A DNA stretch of 64,000 nt from Clusia tigrina (Eukaryota; Arthropoda; Insecta; Diptera; Clusiidae). The stretch lies in the NCBI GenBank assembly GCA_920105625.2, contig OV050032.1:97324542-97388541 (forward strand), read 5' to 3'. This document shows positions 1 through 11,911 of this stretch, one piece after another. Position 1 is the first letter of the stretch; the number at the start of each line of letters is the position of its first letter. A program made the translations under genes and the position numbers. The notes under the pieces were generated by a model that was not told the origin of the DNA, did no database searches, and saw nothing but the letters and a program-made list of their open reading frames with translations.

Positions 1-196
1 GTCCTACACCTATCAAAGTTTGCAACATACAAATGCTTGTAACTTTTTACTGGAGCGTCATAAAACCTTGAAATTTTGTAACAATAAAGTACCCGAGCCT
101 CTTGTCAATTTAAGCCATCGCTCAAAGCTATGCTACCCTTGAGTCCCAAATCAAACACTGATAAAACTTCAAACGCCCCTAACTTCTTTACGGTAC
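1..196 (+). repeat. Reference full-length monomer, class i
   Basis: This is the first complete unit and a good model of the common form. In order it carries gtcctacacc (1-10), tatcaaagtttgcaacat (11-28), aaatgcttgtaac (31-43), tactggagcgtc (48-59), ccttgaaattttgtaac (66-82), gtacccgagcctcttgtc (89-106), catcgctcaaagctatgc (116-133), cccaaatcaaacactgat (145-162) and cgcccctaac (174-183), and ends with ttacggtac. Recurrent variable sites elsewhere are ctggag (also ctcgag, caggag, ctaaag), tacccgag (also tactcgag, tacacgag), and the stretch after gtcaatttaag (ccatcg, ttatcg or ctatcg). Confidence 0.95.
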
Positions 197-588
197 GTCC
201 TACACCTTTCAAAGTTTGCAACATACAAATGCTTGTAACTTTTTACTGGAGCGTCATAAAACTTGGAAATTTTGTAACAATAAAGTACCCGAGCCTCTTG
301 TCAATTTAAGTTATCGCTCAAAGCTATGCTACCCTTGAGTCCCAAATCAAACACTGATAAAACTTCAAACGCCCCTAACTTCTTTACGGTACGTCCTACA
401 CCTACTAAAGTTGGCAACATTCAAATGCTTGTACCTTTTTACTGGAGCGTCATAAAACCTTGAAATTTTGTAACAATAAAGTACCCGAGCCTCTTGTCAA
501 TGTAAGCCATCGCTCAAAGCTATGCTACCCTTGAGTCCCAAATCAAACACTGATAAAACTTCAAACGCCCCTAACTTCTTTACGGTAC

Positions 589-766
589 ATCCTACACCTA
601 TCAAAGTTGGCAACATACAAATGGCTGTAACTTTTTACTGGAGCGTCATAAAACCTTGAAATTTTGTAACAATAAAGTACCCGAGCCTCTTGTCAATTTA
701 TGCTACCCTTGAGTCCCAAATCAAACACTGATAAAACTTCAAACGCCCCTAAATTCTTTACGGTAC
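589..766 (+). repeat. 178-bp monomer variant with 18-bp deletion (first of about 37)
   Basis: This unit is 178 bp. It joins gtcaattta directly to tgctaccc (junction at 700/701) and lacks the agccatcgctcaaagcta segment. The same junction recurs at about 1.85 (with a t change), 3.29, 6.79, 8.54, 9.78, 10.74, 12.67, 13.91, 15.65, 17.28, 18.44, 20.78, 21.93, 24.66, 25.82, 27.17, 27.94, 29.09, 30.45, 31.22, 32.37, 33.73, 34.30, 34.87, 37.40, 39.14, 39.52, 40.67, 41.05, 42.88, 43.25, 47.55, 48.51, 48.89, 49.45 and 51.79 kb. The identical junction suggests a single origin followed by spread. A two-base ta at both ends could be microhomology. Confidence 0.93.
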
Positions 767-2480
767 GTCCTACACCTATCAAAGTTGGCAACATTCAAAT
801 GCTTCTAACTTTTTACTGGAGCGTCATAAAACCTTGAAATTTTGTAACAATAAAGTACCCGAGCCTCTTGTCAATTTAAGTTATCGCTCAAAGCTATGCT
901 ACCCTTGAGTCCCAAATCAAACACTCATAAAATTTCAAACGCCCCTAACTTCTTTACGGTACGTCCTACACCTACTAATGTTGGCAACATTCAAGTGCTT
1001 GTAACTTTTTACTGGAGCGTCATAAAACCTTGAAATTTTGTAAAAATAAAGTACCCGAGCCTCTTGTCAATTTAAGCCATCGCTCAAAGCTATGCTACCC
1101 TTGAGTCCCAAATCAAACACTGATAAAACTTCAAACGCCCCTAACTTCTTTACGGTACGTCCTACACCTATCAAAGTTGGCAACATACAAATGCTTGTAA
1201 CTTTTTACTGGAGCGTCATAAAACCTTGAAATTTTGTAACAATAAAGTACCCGAGCCTCTTGTCAATTTAAGTTATCGCTCAAAGCTATGCTACCCTTGA
1301 GTCCCAAATCAAACACTGATAAAACTTCAAACGCCCCTAACTTCTTTACGGTACGTCCTACACCTATCAAAGTTGGCAACATTCAAATGCTTGTAACTTT
1401 TTACAGGAGCGTCATAAAACCTGGAAATTTTGTAACAATAAAGTACCCGAGCCTCTTGTCAATTTAAGTTATCGCTCAAAACTATGCTACCCTAGAGTCC
1501 CAAATCAAACACTGATAAAACGCCCCTAACTTCTTTACGGTACGTCCTACACCTATCAAAGTTTGCAACATTCAAATGCTTGTAACTTTTTACTGGAGCG
1601 TCATAAAACCTTGAAATTTTGTAACAATAAAGTACCCGAGCCTCTTGTCAATTTAAGCCATCGCTCAAAGCTATGCTACCCTTGAGTCCCAAATCAAACA
1701 CTGATAAAACTTGAAACGCCCCTAACTTCTTTACGGTACGTCCTACACCTATCAAAGTTGGCAACATACAAATGCTTGTAACTTTTTACTGGAGCGTCAT
1801 AAAACCTCTAAATTTTGTAACAATAAAGTACCCGAGCCTCTTGTCAATTTTTGCTACCCTTGAGTCCCAAATCAAACACTGATAAAACTTCAAACGAGCC
1901 TCTTGTCAATTTAAGCTATCGCTCATAGCTATGCTACCCTTGAGTCCCAAATCAAACACTGATAAAACTTCAAATGGCCCTAACTTCTATACGGTACGTC
2001 CTACACCTATCAAAGTTGGCAACATACAAATGCTTGTAACTTTTTACTGGAGCGTCATAAAACCTTGAAATTTTGTAACAATAAAGTACCCGAGCCTCTT
2101 GTCAATTTAAGCTATCGCTCAAAGCTGTGCTACCCTTGAGTCCCAAATCAAACACTGATAAAACTTCAAACGCCCCTAACTTTTTTACGGTACGTCCTAC
2201 ACCTATCAAAGTTTCCAACATACAAATGCTTGTAACTTTTTACTGGAGCGTCATAAAACCTTGAAATTTTGTAACAATAAAGTACTCGAGCCTCTTGTCA
2301 ATTTAAGCCATCGCTAAAAGCTATGCTACCCTAGAGTCCCAAATCAAACACTGATAAAACTGCAAACGCCCCTAACTTCTTTACGGTACATCCTACACCT
2401 ATCAAAGTTTGCAACATACAAATGCTTGTAACTTTTTACTGGAGCGTCATTAAACCTTGAAATTTTGTAACAATAAAGTA
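711..2480 (+). repeat. Segmental duplication, related to 7.39-9.17 kb and 11.86-13.69 kb
   Basis: Shared rare variants place this block 6,681 bp before its second copy: aaattcttta at 751 and 7432, tcaagtgcttg at 991 and 7672. After a 7-bp loss near 1525 in this copy only (gataaaacgccc), the offset becomes 6,688. A third relative lies 10,820 bp downstream, and the match with it extends to about 2.87 kb (agtccaaaatc at 2531 and 13351; caaatacttgtaacctt in both). Confidence 0.8.
1740..1997 (+). repeat. 258-bp composite: 178-bp unit plus 80-bp truncated unit (copy 1)
   Basis: The distance between successive gtcc boxes is 258 bp here. A deletion-type unit runs to ttcaaacg and then joins agcctcttgtc directly (near 1893). 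This drops 116 bp that normally lie between those two points and leaves an 80-bp truncated unit. The truncated unit ends in the class ii form (caaatggccctaacttctat). The same composite recurs at 8428, 12560 and 15544, always 258 bp. Confidence 0.9.
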
Positions 2481-4672
2481 CCCGAGCCTCTTGTCAATTT
2501 AAGTTATCGCTCAAAGCTATGCTACCCTTGAGTCCAAAATCAAACACTGATAAAACTTCAAACGCCCCTAACTTCTTTACGGTACGTCCTACACCTATCA
2601 AAGTTGGCAACATTCAAATACTTGTAACCTTTTACTGGAGCGTCATAAAACCTTGAAATTTTGTAACAATAAAGTACTCGAGCCTCTTGTCAATTTAAGC
2701 CATCGCTCAAAGCTATGCTACCTTAGAGTCCCAAATCAAACACTGATAAAACTTCAAACGCCCCTAACTTCTTTACGGTACATCCTACACCTATCAAAGT
2801 TTGCAACATACAAATGCTTGTAACTTTTTACTGGAGCGTCATAAAACCTTGAAATTTTGTAACAATAAAGTACCCGAGCCTCTTGTCAATTTAAGTTATC
2901 GCTCAAAGCTATGCTACCCTTGAGTCCCAAATCAAACACTGATAAAACTTCAAACGCCCCTAACTTCTTTACGGTACGTCCTACACCTACTAAAGTTGGC
3001 AACATTCAAATGCTTGTAACTTTTTACTGGAGCGTCATAAAACCTTGAAATTTTGTAACAATAAAGTACCCGAGCCTCTTGTCAATTTAATCCATCGCTC
3101 AAAGCTATGCTACCCTTGAGTCCCAAATCAAACACTGATAAAACTTCAAACGCCCCTAACTTCTTTACGGTACGTCCTATACCTATCAAGGTTGGCAACA
3201 TACAAATGCTTGTAACTTTTTACTGGAGCGTCATAAAACCTCTAAATTTTGTAACAATAAAGTACCCGAGCCTCTTGTCAATTTATGCTACCCTTGAGTC
3301 CCAAATCAAACACTGATAAAACTTCAAACGCCCCTAACTTCTTTACGGTACGTCCTACAGCTATCAAAGTTGGCAACATTCAAATGCTTGTAACTTTTTA
3401 CTGGAGCGTCATAAAACCTTGAAATTTTGTAACAATAAATTACTCGAGCCTCTTTTCAATTTAAGCCATCGCTCAAAGCTATGCTACCCGAGAGTCCCAA
3501 ATCAAACACTGATAAAACTTCAAACGCCCCTAACTTCTTTACGGTACATCCTACACCTATCAAAGTTTGCAACATACAAATGCTTGTAACTTTTTACTGG
3601 AGCGTCATTAAACCTTGAAATTTTGTAACAATAAAGTACCCGAGCCTCTTGTCAATTTAAGTTATCGCTCAAAGCTATGCTACCCTTGAGTCCCAAATCA
3701 AACACTGATTAAACTTCAAACGCCCCTAACTTCTTTACGGTACGTCCTACACCTATCAAAGTTGGCAACATTCAAATGCTTGTAACTTTTTACTGGAGCG
3801 TCATAAAACCTTGAAATTTTGTAACAATAAAGTACCCGAGCCTCTTGTCAATTTAAGCCATCGCTCAAATCTATGCTACCCTTGAGTCCCAAATCAAACA
3901 CTGATAAAACTTCAAACGCCCCTAACTTCTTTACGGTACGTCCTACACCTATCAAAGTTTGCCACATACAAATGCTTGTAACTTTTTACTGGAGCGTCAT
4001 AAAACCTTGAAATTTTGTAACAATAAAGTACTCGAGCCTCTTGTCAATTTAAGCCATCGCTCAAAGCTATGCTACCTTAGAGTCCCAAATCAAACACTGA
4101 TAAAACTTCAAACGCCCCTAACTTCTTTACGGTACATCCTACACCTATCAAAGTTTGCAACATACAAATGCTTGTAACTTTTTACTGGAGCGTCATAAAA
4201 CCTTGAAATTTGGTAACAATAAAGTACCCGAGCCTCTTGTCAATTTAAGTTATCGCTCAAAGCTATGCTACCCTTGAGTCCCAAATCAAACACTGATAAA
4301 ACTTCAAACGCCCCTAACTTCTTTACGGTACGTCCTACACCTACTAATGTTGGCAACATTCAAATGCTTGTAACTTTTTACTGGAGCGTCATAAAACCTT
4401 GAAATTTTGAAACAATAAAGTACCCGAGCCTCTTGTCAATTTAAGCCATCGCTCAAAGCTATGCTACCCTTGAGTCCCAAATCAAACACTGATAAAACTT
4501 CAAACGCCCCTAACTTCTTTACGGTACGTCCTACACCTATCAAAGTTGGCAACATTCAAATGCTTGTAACTTTTTACTGGAGCGTCATAAAACCTTGAAA
4601 TTTTGTAACAATAAAGTACCCGAGCCTCTTGTCAATTTAAGTTATCGCTCAAAACTATGCTACCCTAGAGTC
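2481..4672 (+). repeat. Mixed monomers between duplicated blocks
   Basis: Eleven or so class i units in the usual order, including one 178-bp unit (junction near 3.29 kb). Units with tacccgag and tactcgag, and with ccatcg, ttatcg and tccatcg after gtcaattta, alternate without a higher-order period that I can follow. The stretch around 2.9-3.4 kb recurs near 9.39-9.9 kb, offset 6,492 bp. Confidence 0.75.
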
Positions 4673-6678
4673 CCAAATCAAACACTGATAAAACTTCAAA
4701 CGCCCCTAACTTCTTTACGGTACGTCCTACACCTATCAAAGTTTGCAACATTCAAATGCTTGTAACTTTTTACTGGAGCGTAATAAAAGCTTGAAATTTT
4801 GTAACAATAAAGTACTCCAGCCTCTTGTCAATTTAAGCTATCGGTCAAAGCTATGCTACCCTTAAGCCCCAAATCAAACACTGATAAAACTTCAAATGGC
4901 CCTAACTTCTATACGGTACGTCCTACACCTATCAAAGTTGGCAACATACAAATGCTTGTAACTTTTTACTGGAGAGTCATAAAACCTTGAAATTTTGTAA
5001 CAATAAAGTACCCGAGCCTCTTGTCAATTTAAGCTATCGCTCAAAGCTGTGCTACCCTTGAGTCCCAAATCAAACACTGATAAAACTTCAAACGCCCCTA
5101 ACTTCTTTACGGTACGTCCTACACCTTTCAAAGTTTGCAACATACAAATGCTTGTAACTTTTTACTGGAGCGTCATAAAACCTTGAAATTTTGTAACAAG
5201 AAAGTACTCGAGCCTCTTGTCAATTTAAGCCATCGCTCAAAGCAATGCTATCCTAGAGTCCCAAATCAAACACTGATAAAACTTCAAACGCCCCTAACTT
5301 CTTTACGGTACATCCTACACCTATCAAAGTTTGCAACATACAAATGCTTGTAACTTTTACTGGAGCGTCATTAAACCTTGAAATTTTGTAACAATAAAGT
5401 ACCCGAGCCTCTTGTCAATTTAAGTTATCGCTCAAAGCTATGCTCCCCTTGAGTCCCAAATCAAACACTGATATAACTTCAAACGCCCCTAACTTCTTTA
5501 CGGTACGTCCTACACTTACTAAAGTTGGCAACATTCAAATGCTTGTAACTTTTTACTGGAGCGTCATAAAACCTTGAAATTTTGTAACAATAAAGTACCC
5601 GAGCCTCTTGTCAATTTAAGCCATCGCTCAAAGCTATGCTACCCTTGAGTCCCAAATCAAACACTGATAAAACTTCAAACGCCCCTAACTTCTTTACGGT
5701 ACGTCCTACACCTATCAAAGTTTGCAACATTCAAATGCTTGTAACTTTTTACTGGAGCGTCATAAAAGCTTGAAATTTTGTAACAATAAAGTACTCCAGC
5801 CTCTTGTCAATTTAAGCTATCGGTCAAAGCTATGCTACCCTTAAGCCCCAAATCAAACACTGATAAAACTTCAAATGGCCCTAACTTCTATACGGTACGT
5901 CCTACACCTATCAAAGTTGGCAACATACAAATGCTTGTAACTTTTTACTGGAGAGTCATAAAACCTTGAAATTTTGTAACAATAAAGTACCCGAGCCTCT
6001 TGTCAATTTAAGCTATCGCTCAAAGCTGTGCTACCCTTGAGTCCCAAATCAAACACTGATAAAACTTCAAACGCCCCTAACTTCTTTACGGTACGTCCTA
6101 CACCTTTCAAAGTTTGCAACATACAAATGCTTGTAACTTTTTACTGGAGCGTCATAAAACCTTGAAATTTTGTAACAAGAAAGTACTCGAGCCTCTTGTC
6201 AATTTAAGCCATCGCTCAAAGCAATGCTATCCTAGAGTCCCAAATCAAACACTGATAAAACTTCAAACGCCCCTAACTTCTTTACGGTACATCCTACACC
6301 TATCAAAGTTTGCAACATACAAATGCTTGTAACTTTTACTGGAGCGTCATTAAACCTTGAAATTTTGTAACAATAAAGTACCCGAGCCTCTTGTCAATTT
6401 AAGTTATCGCTCAAAGCTATGCTCCCCTTGAGTCCCAAATCAAACACTGATATAACTTCAAACGCCCCTAACTTCTTTACGGTACGTCCTACACTTACTA
6501 AAGTTGGCAACATTCAAATGCTTGTAACTTTTTACTGGAGCGTCATAAAACCTTGAAATTTTGTAACAATAAAGTACCCGAGCCTCTTGTCAATTTAAGC
6601 CATCGCTCAAAGCTATGCTACCCTTGAGTCCCAAATCAAACACTGATAAAACTTCAAACGCCCCTAACTTCTTTACGG
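4673..6678 (+). repeat. Tandem pair of a 979-bp, five-monomer block
   Basis: Two adjacent copies are offset by exactly 979 bp, which is five units less one base (a shortened acttttac run in the fifth). They share many private changes: gtactccagcc (4812, 5791), ggagagtcat, acctttcaaag, aacaagaaag, aagcaatgctatcc, gctccccttgag and gatataac. The only difference I noticed is at 4782 (a; c in the second copy). The match ends at 6678, where the next unit has acgggacg. A more diverged relative lies at about 16.24-17.1 kb. Confidence 0.9.
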
Positions 6679-7779
6679 GACGTCCTACACCTATCAAAGT
6701 TGGCAACATACAAATGCTTGTAACTTTTTACTGGAGCGTCATAACACCTTGAAATTTTGTAACAATAAAGTACCCGAGCCTCTTGTCAATTTATGCTACC
6801 CTTGAGTCCCAAATCAAACACTGATAAAACTTCAAACGCCCCTAACTTCTTTACGGTACGTCCTACACCTATCAAAGTTGGCAGCATTCAAATGCTTCTA
6901 ACTTTTTACTGGAGCGTCATAAAACCTTGAAATTTTGTAACAATAAAGTACTCGAGCCTCTTTTCAATTTAAGCCATCGCTCAAAGCTATGCTACCCTAG
7001 AGTCCCAAATCAAACACTGATAAAACTTCAAACGCCCCTAACTTCTTTACGGTACGTCCTAAACCTATCAAAGTTTGCAACATACAAATGCTTGTAACTT
7101 TTTACTGGAGCGTCATAAAACCTTGAAATTTTGTAACAATAAAGTACCCGAGCCTCTTGTCAATTTAAGTTATCGCTCAAAGCTATGCTACCTTAGAGTC
7201 CCAAATCAAACACTGATAAAACTTCAAACGCCCCTAACTTCTTTACGGTACATCCTACACCTATCAAAGTTTGCAACATACAAATGCTTGTAACTTTTTA
7301 CTCGAGCGTCATTAAACCTTGAAATTTTGTAACAATAAAGTACCCGAGCCTCTTGTCAATTTAAGCCATCGCTCAAAGCTATGCTACCCTTGAGTCCCAA
7401 ATCAAACACTGATAAAACTTCAAACGCCCCTAAATTCTTTACGGTACGTCCTACACCTATCAAAGTTGGCAACATTCAAATGCTTCTAACTTTTTACTGG
7501 AGCGTCATAAAACCTTGAAATTTTGTAACAATAAAGTACCCGAGCCTCTTGTCAATTTAAGTTATCGCTCAAAGCTATGCTACCCTTGAGTCCCAAATCA
7601 AACACTCATAAAACTTCAAACGCCCCTAACTTCTTTACGGTACGTCCTACACCTACTAATGTTGGCAACATTCAAGTGCTTGTAACTTTTTACTGGAGCG
7701 TCATAAAACCTTGAAATTTTGTAACAATAAAGTACCCGAGCCTCTTGTCAATTTAAGCCATCGCTCAAAGCTATGCTAC

Positions 7780-10570
7780 TCTTGAGTCCCAAATCAAACA
7801 CTGATAAAACTTCAAACGCCCCTAACTTCTTTACGGTACGTCCTCCACCTATCAAAGTTGGCAACATACAAATGCTTGTAACTTTTTACTGGAGCGTCAT
7901 AAAACCTTGAAATTTTGTAACAATAAAGTACCCGAGCCTCTTGTCAATTTAAGTTATCGCTCAAAGCTATGCTACCCTTGAGTCCCAAATCAAACACTGA
8001 TAAAACTTCAAACGCCCCTAACTTCTTTACGGTACGTCCTACACCTATCAAAGTTGGCAACATTCAAATGCTTGTAACTTTTTACTGGAGCGTCATAAAA
8101 CCTGGAAATTTTGTAACAATAAAGTACCCGAGCCTCTTGTCAATTTAAGTTATCGCTCAAAACTATGCTACCCTAGAGTCCCAAATCAAACACTGATAAA
8201 ACTTCAAACGCCCCTAACTTCTTTACGGTACGTCCTACACCTATCAAAAATTGCAACATTCAAATGCTTGTAACTTTTTACTGGAGCGTCATAAAACCTT
8301 GAAATTTTGTAACAATAAAGTACCCGAGCCTCTTGTCAATTTAAGCCATCGCTCAAAGCTATGCTACCCTTGAGTCCCAAATCAAACACTAATAAAACTT
8401 GAAACGCCCCTAACTTCTTTACGGTACGTCCTACACCTATCAAAGTTGGCAACATACAAATGCTTGTAACTTTTTACTGGAGCGTCATAAAACCTCTAAA
8501 TTTTGTAACAATAAAGTACCCGAGCCTCTTGTCAATTTATGCTACCCTTGAGTCCCAAATCAAACACTGATAAAACTTCAAACGAGCCTCTTGTCAATTT
8601 AAGCTATCGGTCAAAGCTATGCTACCCTTGAGTCCCAAATCAAACACTGATAAAACTTCAAATGGCCCTAACTTCTATACGGTACGTCCTACACCTATCA
8701 AAGTTGGCAACATACAAATGCTTGTAACTTTTTACTGGAGCGTCATAAAACCTTGAAATTTTGTAACAATAAAGTACCCGAGCCTCTTGTCAATTTAAGC
8801 TATCGCTCAAATCTGTGCTACCCTTGAGTCCCAAATCAAACACTGATAAAACTTCAAACGCCCCTAACTTCTTTACGGTACGTCCTACACCTATCAAAGT
8901 TTGCAACATACAAATGCTTGTAACTTTTTACTGGAGCGTCATAAAACCTTGAAATTTTGTAACAATAAAGTACTCGAGCCTCTTGTCAATTTAAGCCATC
9001 GCTAAAAGCTATGCTACCCTAGAGTCCCAAATCAAACACTGATAAAACTTCAAACGCCCCTAACTTCTTTACGGTACATCCTACACCTATCAAAGTTTGC
9101 AACATACAAATGCTTGTAACTTTTTACTGGAGCGTCATTAAACCTTGAAATTTTGTAACAATAAAGTACTCGAGCCTCTTGTCAATTTAAGGCATCGCTC
9201 AAAGCTATGCTACCTTAGAGTCCCAAATCAAACACTGATAAAGCTTCAAACGCCCCTAACTTCTTTACGGTACATCCTACACCTATCAAAGTTTGCAACA
9301 TACAAATGCTTGTAACTTTTTACTGGAGCGTCATAAAACCTTGAAATTTTGTAACAATAAAGTACCCGAGCCTCTTGTCAATTTAAGTTATCGCTCAAAG
9401 CTATGCTACCCTTGAGTCCCAAATCAAACACTGATAAAACTTCAAATGCCCCTAACTTCTTTACGGTACGTCCTACACCTACTAAAGTTGGCAATATTCA
9501 AATGCTTGTAACTTTTTACTGGAGCGTCATAAAACCTTGAAATTTTGTAACAATAAAGTACCCGAGCCTCTTGTCAATTTAATCCATCGCTCAAAGCTAT
9601 GCTACCCTTGAGTCCCAAATCAAACACTGATAAAACTTCAAACGCCCCTAACTTCTTTACGGTACGTCCTACACCTATCAAAGTTGGCAACATACAAATG
9701 CTTGTAACTTTTTACTGGAGCGTCATAAATCCTCTAAATTTTGTAACAATAAAGTACCCGAGCCTCTTGTCAATTTATGCTACCCTTGAGTCCCAAATCA
9801 AACACTGATAAAACTTCAAACGCCCCTAACTTCTTTACGGTACGTCCTACACCTATCAAAGTTGGCAACATTCAAATGCTTGTAACTTTTTACTGGAGCG
9901 TCATAAAACCTTGAAATTTTGTAACAATAAAGTACCCGAGCCTCTTGTCAATTTAAGTTATCGCTCAAAACTATGCTACCCTAGAGTCCCAAATCAAACA
10001 CTGATAAAACTTCAAACGCCCCTAACTTCTTTACGGTACGTCCTACCCCTATCAAAGTTTGCAACATTCAAATGCTTGTAACTTTTTACTGGAGCGTCAT
10101 CAAAGCTTGAAATTTTGTAACAATAAAGTACTCGAGCCTCTTGTCAATTTAAGCTATCGGTCAAAGCTATGCTACCCTTGAGTCCCAAATCAAACACTGA
10201 TAAAACTTCAAATGGCCCTAACTTCTATACGGAACGTCCTACACCTTTCAAAGTTGGCAACATACAAATGCTTGTAACTTTTTACTGGAGCGTCATAAAA
10301 CCTTGAAATTTTGTAACAATAAAGTACCCGAGCCTCTTGTCAATTTAAGCTATCGCTCAAAGCTGTTTTACCCTTGAGTCCCAAATCAAACACTGATAAA
10401 ACTTCAAACGCCCCTAACTTCTTTACGGTACGTCCTACACCTATCAAAGTTTTCAACATACAAATGCTTGTAACTTTTTACTGGAGCGTCATAAAACCTT
10501 GAAATTGTGTAACAATAAAGTACTCGAGCCTCTTGTCAATTTAAGCCATCGCTCAAAGCTATGCTACCCT
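7780..10570 (+). repeat. Block repeated at +4,132 bp (copy A)
   Basis: Private markers recur exactly 4,132 bp downstream: the 80-bp truncation join (8581, 12713), aaatctgtgctac (8811, 12943), agctgttttaccc (10361, 14493) and gaaattgtgtaac (10501, 14633). The spacing equals 22 units when three 18-bp losses, two 5-bp losses and one 116-bp loss are subtracted (4312-180). Monomers near 9.16-9.6 kb differ between the copies although the offset is kept. Confidence 0.82.
8428..8685 (+). repeat. 258-bp composite with 80-bp truncated unit (copy 2)
   Basis: This has the same ttcaaacg to agcctcttgtc junction as the copy at 1740, with the join near 8581. It shares ctatcggtcaaag after the join, which the first copy lacks (ctatcgctcatag). 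It sits in the block repeated 4,132 bp downstream. Confidence 0.9.
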
Positions 10571-10905
10571 TGAGTCCCAAATCAAACACTGATAAAACTT
10601 CAAACGCCCCTAACTTCTTTACGGGACGTCCTACACCTATCAAAGTTGGCAACATACAAATGCTTGTAACTTTTTACTGGAGCGTCATAACACCTTGAAA
10701 TTTTGTAACAATAAAGTACCCGAGCCTCTTGTCAATTTATGCTACCCTTGAGTCCCAAATCAAACACTGATAAAACTTCAAACGCCCCTAACTTCTTTAC
10801 GGTACGTCCTACACCTATCAAAGTTGGCAGCATTCAAATGCTTCTAACTTTTTACTGGAGCGTCATAAAACCTTGAAATTTTGTAACAATAAAGTACTCG
10901 AGCCT

Positions 10906-11714
10906 CTTTTCAATTTAAGCCATCGCTCAAAGCTATGCTACCCTAGAGTCCCAAATCAAACACTGATAAAACTTCAAACGCCCCTAACTTCTTTACGGTA
11001 CATCCTACACCTATCAAAGTTTGCAACATACAAATGCTTGTAACTTTTTACTCGAGCGTCATTAAACCTTGAAATTTTGTAACAATAAAGTACCCGAGCC
11101 TCTTGTCAAATTAAGTTATCGCTCAAAGCTATGCTACCCTTGAGTCCCAAATCAAACACTGATTAAACTTCAAACGCCCCTAACTTCTTTACGGTACATC
11201 CTACACCTATCAAAGTTTGCAACATACAAATGCTTGTAACTTTTTACTCGAGCGTCATTAAACCTTGAAATTTTGTAACAATAAAGTAGCCTCTTGTCAA
11301 TTTAAGCCATCGCTCAAAGCTATGCTACCCTAGAGTCCCAAATCAAACACTGATAAAACTTCAAACGCCCCTAACTTCTTTACGGTACATCCTACACCTA
11401 TCAAAGTTTGCAACATACAAATGCTTGTAACTTTTTACTCGAGCGTCATTAAACCTTGAAATTTTGTAACAATAAAGTACCCGAGCCTCTTGTCAAATTA
11501 AGTTATCGCTCAAAGCTATGCTACCCTTGAGTCCCAAATCAAACACTGATTAAACTTCAAACGCCCCTAACTTCTTTACGGTACATCCTACACCTATCAA
11601 AGTTTGCAACATACAAATGCTTGTAACTTTTTACTCGAGCGTCATTAAACCTTGAAATTTTGTAACAATAAAGTAGCCTCTTGTCAATTTAAGCCATCGC
11701 TCAAAGCTATGCTA
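10906..11714 (+). repeat. 387-bp dimer, tandem pair
   Basis: Two adjacent dimers are offset by 387 bp. Each contains one full 196-bp unit with gtcaaattaag and one 191-bp unit in which aaagta is joined to gcctcttg, losing 5 bp (cccga). The 5-bp loss occurs near 11286 and 11673 and I saw it nowhere else. Confidence 0.88.
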
Positions 11715-11911
11715 CCCTTGAGTCCCAAATCAAACACTGATAAAACTTCAAACGGCCCTAAATTCTTTACGGTACGTCCTAAACCTATCAAAGTTTGCAA
11801 CATACAAATGCTTGTAAATTTTTACTGGAGCGTCATAAAACCTTGAAATTTTGTAACAATAAAGTACCCGAGCCTCTTGTCAATTTAAGCCATCGCTCAA
11901 AGCTATGCTAC

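Noticed and set aside
3107..3316. ATG-initiated 69-codon frames (also near 9599, 13731, 15477)
   Set aside because: They arise where a full unit is followed by a 178-bp unit. They are a by-product of the 18-bp deletion, which keeps the frame open, and not genes.
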